A DNA stretch of 64,000 nucleotides from Oceanirhabdus sp942490885 (lineage in GTDB: Bacteria; Bacillota; Clostridia; Clostridiales; Clostridiaceae), in the NCBI GenBank assembly GCA_942490885.1, contig CALNYT010000002.1, forward strand, positions 3,038,001 to 3,102,000. The letters run 5' to 3'. The notes below the pieces were generated by a model. The model made no database searches. It saw only the letters and a program-made list of their open reading frames with translations, and had not been told where the DNA came from. Every line of letters begins with the position of its first letter. Position 1 is the first letter of the stretch. Position numbers and translations under genes: made by a program. Positions 1-7,426 of the stretch are shown here, piece after piece.

Positions 1-1088
1 TTACAAAAAGTACTTCTATAAATAAATATCTTCAAAATATCTGGGTCAAATTGTTTTCCTTTATTTTCCCACAATCTTTTTATAGCTTCAGTTGGTGTCA
101 TTCCATCATTATATAAATATCCCCCAACCATTACATCATAAGCCTGACAAATAGAAAGAATTCTTCCAAATAAACTAATGTCTCTACCTTTTTTTCCTTT
201 TGGTTGTCCATTTCCAATAAAATATTCATGTCTATCCAAAACACCATATATAATTGAGTCCTTTCTAAGTGCTGGTACATTTAAAGAAACCTTCATAAAA
301 ACTTCAATTTGTTTAATCAATACTTGAACTTCACTTGCAGGATTCTTTAAATACTTATCAAATTCTTCCTTTTCAATGTAAGTGTAACCTATATCTGAAA
401 ATAATGCTGCAAGTCCTAAATCAATGAGTTCATCATCACTTAATTCAAGAGTTAATCCAATCATCAATGCCATGGATGTAGTGTTTATACTATGTAAAAA
501 TAAAATATCCTTATATTCTTTTAATCTTTCAATTAATACTTTTAGACTATTATCATTTAAGATTGTATTTAGCACTCTTAGTTTTATTACCTTTGCTCTT
601 TCTTGTAATTTAGCAGATTCTAATTTTGTTTCAAATGAATTAAAGAATGGATTATTGTAAAAAAACTTTAAGCTATTATTTGCTATTGAAATAATTGATT
701 CATTTTTATATTCCATATTATCTTTTACATTTTCTTCCTGTTGTGATCGTTCAATATATATTGGGAAGGTCAAGTTTTTATTATATTGAGATATTATCTC
801 TTTAAAATCACTCATATACTCTTTTTTACTAAATTCTTTATCATTAATAAAACTTTTGAACTGAGTCCCAGAAGGAGATACTAAAACTGAAATCTCATCT
901 CCTGCATGCTTTTTAATCTTGTTAATTAAATCAGAAGTTAATATCTTGTATCTATCTATTAGCATCATTCCATCTGCTCTATAAATTGGATGTAAAATAA
1001 TATCTCCTGAAAGAAGATCTCCTATTTGTTTCTTAATATAATTCTTATTTTTAGGATTACTATTAACTGCATCTCTAGTTTTATTCAC
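1..1088 (-). CDS. Degenerate HD-GYP domain protein (3' end outside window)
   Basis: Reading frame of at least 362 codons, open at the left edge. It starts at a GTG (1088-1086) about eight bases after a GAGGAGG ribosome site; no in-frame ATG is better placed. The C-terminal half resembles HD-GYP cyclic-di-GMP phosphodiesterases: a first conserved His near residue 199, FSDIG near 230-234 where active enzymes have HDIGK, and DRHEYFIGNGQP near 285-296 where they have HHE...GYP. The metal-binding His of the HD pair is replaced by Ser and GYP reads GQP, so catalysis is doubtful; a binding or scaffold role is an inference. The N-terminal ~190 residues match nothing I recognise. A perfect 0A-like box lies 51 bases upstream. 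It is divergent from the peptide/radical SAM pair. Confidence 0.75.
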   Translation of the reverse strand, partial: MNKTRDAVNSNPKNKNYIKKQIGDLLSGDIILHPIYRADGMMLIDRYKILTSDLINKIKKHAGDEISVLVSPSGTQFKSFINDKEFSKKEYMSDFKEIISQYNKNLTFPIYIERSQQEENVKDNMEYKNESIISIANNSLKFFYNNPFFNSFETKLESAKLQERAKVIKLRVLNTILNDNSLKVLIERLKEYKDILFLHSINTTSMALMIGLTLELSDDELIDLGLAALFSDIGYTYIEKEEFDKYLKNPASEVQVLIKQIEVFMKVSLNVPALRKDSIIYGVLDRHEYFIGNGQPKGKKGRDISLFGRILSICQAYDVMVGGYLYNDGMTPTEAIKRLWENKGKQFDPDILKIFIYRSTFC

Positions 1089-1138
1089 AAAAGTGCCTCC
1101 TCTTTTTGTGTAATGTTTGAAAATTCTTTATATTATAA

Positions 1139-1146
1139 TTTCGACA
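1139..1146 (-). promoter_or_regulatory. Spo0A-type box (TGTCGAAA) upstream of the HD-GYP-like gene
   Basis: The minus strand reads TGTCGAAA, the classic 0A box, followed at once by TTATAATATAAAG, which could serve as a -10 region. It lies about 50 bases from the GTG start at 1088. An 8-mer occurs by chance in AT-rich DNA, so the position in front of a gene is the main support. Confidence 0.4.
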
Positions 1147-1449
1147 TATTTAGTAATGTTCCTTTATATCAGTATAATTAATACAAATATTAATTTATTT
1201 ATAAAAACAATTAAAATCAACTTTTCACTAAAATCATTTTACATCAAATTCTACTTTTACAAACGCTTTTTCGATAAAAAAATCTCAAAAAACTAACAAA
1301 TAAAATCTTTCAATTAACCTAACATGATTTTTGCTTACACACCTTGCGTTACCAACGATTTTAACCAAATTAAATATAATTTACACCTTCCACATTCTCT
1401 TTGTCAACATATTACTTTATTTGATTTATTTATTTTTATTGTATTATTA

Positions 1450-1478
1450 TTGAAATTTGTAAAAGAAAATGTTATCAT
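1450..1478 (+). promoter_or_regulatory. Sigma-A-type promoter for the peptide gene
   Basis: TTGAAA (1450-1455), a 17-base spacer and TATCAT (1473-1478), giving a transcription start near 1485 and a leader of about 35 bases before the peptide ATG. It is the only well-spaced -35/-10 pair I see in the 430-base divergent gap 1089-1518. The rest of that gap is AT-rich, with the 0A-like box on the other strand and nothing else recognisable. Confidence 0.5.
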
Positions 1479-1518
1479 TAGTACATGTTTTAAAATAAAA
1501 TTCAAAGGATGTGAAAAC

Positions 1519-1602
1519 ATGAAATTATACGGCAAAGTTAAAAAGGAAAGAAAATATGTTCCTGCTGTTTATTACAACTTTACTGAGCGTTGTTGGTATT
1601 AA
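1519..1602 (+). CDS. 27-residue putative RiPP precursor peptide
   Basis: ATG at 1519 follows AAAGGATGTG with usual spacing and encodes 27 residues. The N-terminal half is basic (MKLYGKVKKERK) and the C-terminal part is rich in aromatics (PAVYYNFTERCWY). There is one Cys, one Trp and five Tyr, and the stop follows the last Tyr directly. The next gene on the same strand is a radical SAM/SPASM enzyme with an N-terminal recognition-like domain, the usual layout for modified-peptide systems. Size and an aromatic C-terminus recall PqqA and MftA, precursors of PQQ and mycofactocin, but the sequence is neither. The same frame is open further upstream (1324), but that extension lacks a ribosome site and begins before the promoter. 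Which residues are modified cannot be told. Confidence 0.65.
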   Translation: MKLYGKVKKERKYVPAVYYNFTERCWY

Positions 1603-1632
1603 AGTTTACTTACAATTTTTATTAGGTTAATT

Positions 1633-1673
1633 ATAAAACACCAGTATATTAATTTATTGTCCTGGTGTTTTAT
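1633..1673 (+). terminator. Intergenic terminator/attenuator between peptide and radical SAM gene
   Basis: A 12-bp perfect stem (ATAAAACACCAG at 1633-1644 with its complement at 1662-1673) encloses a 17-base loop, and the 3' arm ends in TTTTAT. It sits 30 bases after the peptide stop and ends 27 bases before the enzyme start. Partial termination here would give more peptide transcript than enzyme transcript. Confidence 0.6.
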
Positions 1674-1700
1674 CTATTATAATTGAAAGAGGTGATTTTT

Positions 1701-2978
1701 GTGAATTCTTCTCATGATAAACAAATCATGTTTTCACAACATACAAGATTCTTAAAAAATAATGAGGAAATAATACTTATTAATGGACTATCAGGTTTAT
1801 GGGGTAATATAAGTATTTATTTATTTGATATGATAAATGATTGTATAAACAAAAAAAGTACACCTTCAGCTTACATTAAAAATTTAGATAATTCAGATGA
1901 TAAAGAACAGTTAGCTGAAATATTTGAGGTTCTAATAGATTCAAAAATTTTAAAAGGATTAACAGAAGATGATTTTGAAATTAAAATAGATGAATTAGAG
2001 TTGAAAATTACGAATAGTTGTAATTTGAAATGCCTACACTGTATAACCTCCTCAGATAGTACAAAAGAAGATGTATTAACTACCGATCATGTGAAATTGA
2101 TTATAGATAAAATAAAAAAATTAGATTTAGAGACATTAATTATAACTGGCGGGGAGCCCCTATTCAGAAAAGATATAGATGATTTACTACCATATATTAG
2201 AAACAACTTCAAAGGCACCATAAATATAATGACCAACGGAACTCTTATCGATAAACAAATGGCATCCCTTTTAAAAAAATGTGTAGATGGAGTTTCCATA
2301 AGCATAGACGGCTTTGATGAAAAATCCACAGATTTCATAAGAGGTACCGGTGTTTATAAAAAAGCATTGACTGCTATTGATAATCTGAAAGATGTTGGAT
2401 TTAAAAAAGACTCGATAATACTTACAATGACTTGTACATATCAAAATGATAATCACGGAGAGTCCTTTTATAAACTATGTGATAAGTTAAATGTAACGGG
2501 TACATTAAGAAAACTTACAGATTGGGGAAGAGCTTTAGAAAATCGTGATATAATTGGTATTAAAAACTTTGTTCCAACAGCTTCAATTTCTCCTGATGAA
2601 TTGGAGACCATAAGAGAAGAGTTGGAATGCAAAATAGTGTGTAATGCAGGTGTTATAAAAGTAAATATCAATGAATTAGGTGATATTTATCCCTGTTTTG
2701 TATTAGATCACCAAGAATATAAACTTGGAAACATTTTAACTGATGACTTGAGCGAAATAATAAAATCTACAGAATATCGTAAATTTATTAAAAATAAAAT
2801 TAGAGATAGTATAGTAGATTCAATCCCAAAATGCAAAGATTGTAAAGTAAGATATTTTTGCATGGATAATTGCTTAGGTGTTAGCAATTCCTTTTATAAG
2901 AATAAAGAATTACTTGAAGAAAGATGCAGCAAAATATATCCATACTTATGTAAAGTAGTGTGGAATGAAAACTTGTAG
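1701..2978 (+). CDS. Radical SAM/SPASM peptide-modifying enzyme
   Basis: 425 residues from GTG 1701, chosen because AAAGAGGTGAT sits just upstream; a TTG at 1683 has no such site. Residues 1-95 look like a PqqD-type winged-helix peptide-recognition domain. Next comes the radical SAM core with CNLKCLHC (Cys 107, 111, 114) for the SAM-binding 4Fe-4S cluster and GGEP near 150. The C-terminal SPASM domain has Cys near 314, a PC near 331, the CKDC...RYFC..NC group at about 377-391, and a last Cys near 408, enough to bind auxiliary clusters. Family knowledge says such proteins make carbon-carbon, thioether or related crosslinks in a peptide substrate. The neighbouring 27-mer is the obvious substrate by inference. 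No peptidase or exporter gene is adjacent, so release or export would depend on genes elsewhere. Confidence 0.85.
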   Translation: MNSSHDKQIMFSQHTRFLKNNEEIILINGLSGLWGNISIYLFDMINDCINKKSTPSAYIKNLDNSDDKEQLAEIFEVLIDSKILKGLTEDDFEIKIDELELKITNSCNLKCLHCITSSDSTKEDVLTTDHVKLIIDKIKKLDLETLIITGGEPLFRKDIDDLLPYIRNNFKGTINIMTNGTLIDKQMASLLKKCVDGVSISIDGFDEKSTDFIRGTGVYKKALTAIDNLKDVGFKKDSIILTMTCTYQNDNHGESFYKLCDKLNVTGTLRKLTDWGRALENRDIIGIKNFVPTASISPDELETIREELECKIVCNAGVIKVNINELGDIYPCFVLDHQEYKLGNILTDDLSEIIKSTEYRKFIKNKIRDSIVDSIPKCKDCKVRYFCMDNCLGVSNSFYKNKELLEERCSKIYPYLCKVVWNENL

Positions 2979-2993
2979 TGAAGTAAACTTAAT

Positions 2994-3067
2994 GAAGGGC
3001 GTTTCAAGCGCTTCGATAGGGAAATCAACATTTTCTTCGTCATAACTATCGGCGAGGGTCGCCCTTC
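2994..3067. other. Nested inverted repeat, possible structured RNA
   Basis: An outer 8-bp arm GAAGGGCG (2994-3001) pairs with CGCCCTTC (3060-3067), and an inner 6-bp arm CGATAG (3014-3019) pairs with CTATCG (3046-3051). The block is GC-richer than its surroundings and lies 13 bases after the radical SAM stop. There is no T-run beside the outer arm, so it is not a standard terminator. I do not recognise it as a known riboswitch or insertion-sequence end, and the strand is unknown. Confidence 0.4.
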
Positions 3068-3075
3068 TTAAACCA

Positions 3076-3241
3076 TCAAGGAGAAATTTTTGATTCTAAT
3101 ATTTTAAATTTTTTTCTCCGGAAGTATTTCATTTGTCTCAAACTTTCCATTTTTAAATAAGCTATATGTTGTAAATGGCCATGGTGCATTTTTTATATCT
3201 TCTGAATCATTGTAATACACTCCAAAGATATTAATTATACA
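3076..3241 (-). pseudogene. Remnant of a YoaP-like acetyltransferase C-terminus
   Basis: One minus-strand frame reads INIFGVYYNDSEDIKNAPWP, then FTTYSLFKNGKFETNEIL, then a Lys-rich tail ending at TGA (3078-3076). This resembles the C-terminal domain of YoaP-like GNAT-family proteins, where a phrase like PFTTFSLFYNGKFVTHEIL is typical; this match is from memory. No start codon or N-terminal catalytic domain is present. Upstream the frame runs into the 3' end of the GntR gene in another register, so the rest was probably deleted. Confidence 0.5.
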
Positions 3242-3957
3242 AAACTATCCATACCTATTTTACTCAGCTGTTCACCACAAAAGAATTTTAAGTGATAAAG
3301 TATTTCCTTTTTACTATTTACATTTACTATTCTATTAGAAATAATCATTTTACTATTATCTTCTAGCTGTAAGAGTTCTTTTTCTTCTCCTTCTGCTTTC
3401 ACAATCTCGAAATCCATATTCATTTTAGTAACAGATACTTTTAATTCTTCAAATAAATAATGAGAAATTGCATTAGTAAAATCGTAGTCTTTAAAATAAT
3501 TTTCTTCGTTATACGAAAAATGAAACACTTCTAAACCAATAGGTCTTTCTTCCAACATTCTAAGTCTTTTTACATACAAACACTTAGTATTTTCTTTTAT
3601 ACCTGTTTGTTTTGCGAGCTTTGCATCAACTATTAATTCTTTTTTTTCTAGTACCTTTGTTGTTATGTTTAACCCTCTCATTTTTATGAAGTATGTTAAG
3701 CTTACAAAGGGCTCCACTGAAACCCCTACTTCTTTCTGAGCCACAAAAGTACCAATCCCTTTTTTTATATATAAATAACCTTCATCAATAATTAACTTTA
3801 TGGCTTCTCGAACAGTTCCTCGTCCTACTCCATATTCCTCCATCAATTTTAATTCTGAAGGAATCTTTTCATTTTCTTTCCATATTCCTAATCGGATTTT
3901 ATTAATAATATCCTCTTTTATCTGAATATAAACTGGTATTGATGGTTTATAATCCAT
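3235..3957 (-). CDS. GntR-family (HutC/UTRA) transcriptional regulator
   Basis: 240 residues. The N-terminal winged helix-turn-helix (about 5-72) has IPVYIQIKEDI, IPSELKLMEEYGVGRGTVREAI and GIGTFVAQ, all standard for GntR proteins. Residues 90-235 form a UTRA-type effector domain, placing it in the HutC subfamily. It is the last gene of the nine-gene minus-strand operon, 50 bases after the FAD-oxidase stop, so it is probably autoregulated. A GT-N-TA-N-AC motif, the HutC-type operator core, overlaps the operon's -10 box at 13890-13897. Effector unknown; by analogy an operon substrate or its phosphate. Confidence 0.9.
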   Translation of the reverse strand: MDYKPSIPVYIQIKEDIINKIRLGIWKENEKIPSELKLMEEYGVGRGTVREAIKLIIDEGYLYIKKGIGTFVAQKEVGVSVEPFVSLTYFIKMRGLNITTKVLEKKELIVDAKLAKQTGIKENTKCLYVKRLRMLEERPIGLEVFHFSYNEENYFKDYDFTNAISHYLFEELKVSVTKMNMDFEIVKAEGEEKELLQLEDNSKMIISNRIVNVNSKKEILYHLKFFCGEQLSKIGMDSFV

Positions 3958-4007
3958 ATTTCCCTCCTATAAATATCTAAATACCTTTAATAATTCAATT
4001 TGACAAA

Positions 4008-5588
4008 TCAAAAATTGATTTCTTTATTTAAGATATTTTCTCTATCAAAAATTTGTTTAATTTTCTTCATATTAATCATATCTTCTTCACTAAACATCTT
4101 CTTAAATAACTCTTTTTTTAGTCTTCCAACTCCATGCTCTGCTGTAATTGTCCCTCCATAGGAAATCACTTTTTCAGCCCATGCACTAACAAGCTCCAAC
4201 CCTTCATTGTACTCTTCCATGTTATTTGGAATGATATTAACATGAATATGATTATCTCCAACATGTCCAAACATAACAGATTCTAACCCCGAATCATATA
4301 AATCAGATTCATACATCTTCATAATTTCAGTTAGATATGTATTAGAAACTGCCATATCTGTTCCTATTTTTTTAAGTTTTATATCATTTTTTCTTTTTTC
4401 ATCTAGTAGTATATTAACACATTCTGGCACTGCATGTCTAAACGTTTTCAATTTATTATATTCACCATCGTCAAAAGCAAACCATTCCGAACCCTCTTCT
4501 ACTTGAAAAACAGATGTTACTTCAACTAATTGTTCCAATATCTCCTCTAACTTTTCCTCATTATTCTCATGAAATTCTACATAAATACCCGCCACAATAT
4601 TGTCATTAATAATCGGTAATCTTTTTAATTCTACTTTTAACTCCCTATAATCATTAACTATATCAAATGCATCCTTATTAAAGAATTCTATTGCTACAGG
4701 ATTACTAATAGGCTCATCTATCTCAGCATACTTATTCTCTTTACGTAACCACTTAACAAATTCCAAAGCATTTTCTACTTTCTTAAAAAAGAATAGCATA
4801 CCACTCTTGTTTTTAGGCTTATCTATTAATCTAAGCTCAATTTCAGTTATTATTCCCAATGAACCTTCTGATCCTATAAATAAATCAATTAAATCCATAT
4901 CTTCTTTATAGTAATAACCTGCTGCATTCTTAATTCCGTTTATGCTCTTATCTATTGTAGGTAACTCTTGTTTTTCACAATTTATTAGTTCATAAACATC
5001 TTCCAATTTATGAATCCCTCTACGTAAATATAGCTCACCCTTAGTCGTTATTACTTTTATTGCTTCAACATAATTCCTTGTAGGTCCATAATAATATGTA
5101 CACGCACCAGAAGCATTACATGATACCATCCCCCCAATACTAGCTAACGTTTCTGTTGGATCTGGAGTGAACATTTTAAAGGATGACTTTTGGAATTGTT
5201 CTAATACTTCTTTTGATTCTTTAGTCCAATCATTCGCATCAAAATTTCTAGTTATAATATTATGGTTTAAGTCCTGAAGCAAAACTCCCGGCTCTGCTTT
5301 TATATAAAAAGTATCTTTTTTTTCATCATAAGACATACCAATAATTCTATCCATTTTAGATAGATTTAAAATGTGTCCCCCTTTTGGAACAGCACCACCG
5401 CAGATACCTGTCAAATTACCTTGAATAGTAATCGGCATATTCTTAACTTGGCATTTTTTAAGTATTTCCTTGATGTCATCTTCACATCTAGGAAAAGAAA
5501 TTGAATGTGCAATTCCTCGAATTTTTGATTCATCACTTAAATAATCATCATATTTATCTGACATGTTAAAAATATCTAGTTCCCCCAT
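4008..5588 (-). CDS. GlcD-type FAD-linked oxidase (2-hydroxyacid dehydrogenase-like)
   Basis: 526 residues, ATG after AAAGGAG. The VAO/PCMH FAD-binding domain covers roughly residues 25-260 (NLTGICGGAVPKGG, the PTETLASIGGMVSCNASGA block, GSEGSLGIITEIELRL). The C-terminal FAD-oxidase domain has GHVGDNHIHVN and AEHGVGRLK, the metal and substrate-binding signatures of D-lactate/glycolate dehydrogenases. It lies directly after etfB-etfA, as in electron-bifurcating lactate dehydrogenase loci, so it probably passes electrons to the flavoprotein. This is the second such oxidase in the operon and is clearly diverged from the one at 7427. The exact 2-hydroxyacid substrate cannot be read from sequence. 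Confidence 0.88.
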   Translation of the reverse strand: MGELDIFNMSDKYDDYLSDESKIRGIAHSISFPRCEDDIKEILKKCQVKNMPITIQGNLTGICGGAVPKGGHILNLSKMDRIIGMSYDEKKDTFYIKAEPGVLLQDLNHNIITRNFDANDWTKESKEVLEQFQKSSFKMFTPDPTETLASIGGMVSCNASGACTYYYGPTRNYVEAIKVITTKGELYLRRGIHKLEDVYELINCEKQELPTIDKSINGIKNAAGYYYKEDMDLIDLFIGSEGSLGIITEIELRLIDKPKNKSGMLFFFKKVENALEFVKWLRKENKYAEIDEPISNPVAIEFFNKDAFDIVNDYRELKVELKRLPIINDNIVAGIYVEFHENNEEKLEEILEQLVEVTSVFQVEEGSEWFAFDDGEYNKLKTFRHAVPECVNILLDEKRKNDIKLKKIGTDMAVSNTYLTEIMKMYESDLYDSGLESVMFGHVGDNHIHVNIIPNNMEEYNEGLELVSAWAEKVISYGGTITAEHGVGRLKKELFKKMFSEEDMINMKKIKQIFDRENILNKEINF

Positions 5589-5616
5589 ATATACTCCTTT
5601 ATCATTCTACTAATTA

Positions 5617-6585
5617 TTATTTACTTCTTTTCAATATTTCCTCTATCCAAGATAATATCGGATTATAATCATCTATAATACCAAAATCCGCATATTCAAA
5701 TACCCTTGCATCCTTATCCTTGTTTATCGCAATAATTTTCTTCGATGTCTGAATACCATTAATAAAAGGTGTTGCCCCTGATGCTCCAATAACAATACAA
5801 ATTTCAGGAGATACTATTTTTCCTGTTTGCCCAATCATTTTATCAATAGGGAGCCATCCATTATCAATTACTTTCTTAGTTCCCCCTATTACACCACCTA
5901 ACTTATTGGCAACTACTTCTACCTTTTTAATCCCTTCTTTTCCTCCTACGCCTCTACCACAAACAAAAAGAATCTTTGCATCTTCTAATTCATTTAAAGT
6001 AGTTTCTATAAGATTTTTTTCTATAATCCAATCTGCTTCAATTAACTCTTTCACACTCTCATAGATAACTGATACATCTGTTTTCTTCTCAATTTTTATA
6101 GAACATTGATGGGTTCTTAATGCTATAATAAGAGGACATTCTGCTATAAACTCTCCATAAACATTGCTTCCATAAATAGGCTTAGTGATACATATTTCTT
6201 CTGATGCTTTATCATACATTATATTTGTACAATCTACCATAGCATTTGCATTTACTCTATATGCAAGCCTTGGCGCAAGTTCAATTCCTCTTATTCCTCC
6301 TGTGAAAATCATAATCTCAGGTTTGTACTTTTCATAATAAGAAAATAATATTGCTAAACAATGTTCTGTAATATAACCCATCGTCCTACTTATCTTATAC
6401 AATATAACAGAATCACTACCACAATTTTCATAATCTATACTTTCAAACTCTTCTGCTTCACCTATTAAAATAAGTTCAATTGGCATATTCATTTGTTGCT
6501 TTAAGCTTATTGCTTTAGTTAACGCTTCTAGAGTTGTTTTTGTTAATCTTCCTTTTACTATTTCTCCAAAAACACTTATTGCCAT
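5617..6585 (-). CDS. etfA: Electron transfer flavoprotein alpha subunit
   Basis: 322 residues; the ATG overlaps the etfB stop by one base (TAATG). The N-terminal Rossmann-like domain (1-185) is followed by the FAD domain with VCGRGVGGKEG, GTKKVIDNGWLP, IGQTGKIVSPEICIVIGASG and AINKDKDARVFEYADFGI, the conserved core of EtfA. With EtfB it forms a heterodimer that carries electrons between flavoprotein dehydrogenases and the respiratory chain or a bifurcating partner. Its place between two GlcD-type oxidases suggests it serves one or both, and the resemblance to E. coli ygcQ/ygcR is one of context. Confidence 0.93.
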   Translation of the reverse strand: MAISVFGEIVKGRLTKTTLEALTKAISLKQQMNMPIELILIGEAEEFESIDYENCGSDSVILYKISRTMGYITEHCLAILFSYYEKYKPEIMIFTGGIRGIELAPRLAYRVNANAMVDCTNIMYDKASEEICITKPIYGSNVYGEFIAECPLIIALRTHQCSIKIEKKTDVSVIYESVKELIEADWIIEKNLIETTLNELEDAKILFVCGRGVGGKEGIKKVEVVANKLGGVIGGTKKVIDNGWLPIDKMIGQTGKIVSPEICIVIGASGATPFINGIQTSKKIIAINKDKDARVFEYADFGIIDDYNPILSWIEEILKRSK

Positions 6586-7403
6586 TAGGCATTCTCCTTT
6601 ATTTCTTGCTCATATTTAATGAGTTCTTCACAAAATCGCTTTGCTTTCTCTTCAGTTGTTTCACCTTCAATTATTTCACATTCTTTATTTTGATCATTTG
6701 TATAAATTCTTTTTAGCTTAAATCCCTTTGATTCAAAAAGATTATCTTCCTGAATGCCTAAACCTCTTAAAATCCTTACAATTATATCTTTCTTTTTTGC
6801 TGCTAAAACATCCTTAATCGTTGCCATTCTTAGAAATTTATCGGGTGATTGTGTTACTGTCAGCACTACAGGTAATTTAACTTCTAATGTCTCTAATCCA
6901 TTTTCCACTTGATGAGTGACTAAAAGATTATCATCTTTCCATATAATATCAGTAACTAAGCTTATACAAGGCCATCCTAGCATTTCTGCTAGGATTAACC
7001 CTGTTTGTCCATTATCTCCAATACTGGCTTGCCTTCCACACATTACCATCTGAACATCTTCAATTTTTTCAATTACATTTTTTATCATAGTTGCTATTTG
7101 TACTGGATGAAAATCAAGTTCTTTATTGTTCTCTATTCTAATTGCACTATCTGTTTTTACCGCTAAAGCTTTTCTAAGGATTTTTTCACTGTTACTATCA
7201 CCTATTGTTAATGCAATGGTTTTAATGTTGTTATCATAATCCGATAACCTCAGCATCATCTCTAATGCATTCTCGTCATAGGTATTTATTATTGAATTAG
7301 CATAATCTATATTGACTGAATTACTACCTTCATTCACTACCCAATCCTTTGATAAAATAATGTCTAAATCTCGTACTTGTTTAATACAGGTTACAATCTT
7401 CAA
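6585..7403 (-). CDS. etfB: Electron transfer flavoprotein beta subunit
   Basis: 272 residues. It starts MKIVTCIKQVRD, the usual EtfB opening, and has the NTYDENALEMMLRL region, the GRQASIGDNGQTG nucleotide-binding loop near 123-135 and a conserved VEGLET-like segment (VENGLETLEV). It is translationally coupled to etfA by a one-base overlap and follows the AGPS-like oxidase by 23 bases. Whether it binds a second FAD for bifurcation or AMP, as in ordinary EtfB, cannot be settled by eye. Confidence 0.93.
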   Translation of the reverse strand: MKIVTCIKQVRDLDIILSKDWVVNEGSNSVNIDYANSIINTYDENALEMMLRLSDYDNNIKTIALTIGDSNSEKILRKALAVKTDSAIRIENNKELDFHPVQIATMIKNVIEKIEDVQMVMCGRQASIGDNGQTGLILAEMLGWPCISLVTDIIWKDDNLLVTHQVENGLETLEVKLPVVLTVTQSPDKFLRMATIKDVLAAKKKDIIVRILRGLGIQEDNLFESKGFKLKRIYTNDQNKECEIIEGETTEEKAKRFCEELIKYEQEIKENA

Positions 7404-7426
7404 TTTGCCACCTCTTATTCAATAAA

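Noticed and set aside
1324..1518. Upstream in-frame extension of the 27-residue peptide (92 residues in total)
   Set aside because: It starts before the TTGAAA-17-TATCAT promoter and has no ribosome site; residues look like translated AT-rich spacer.
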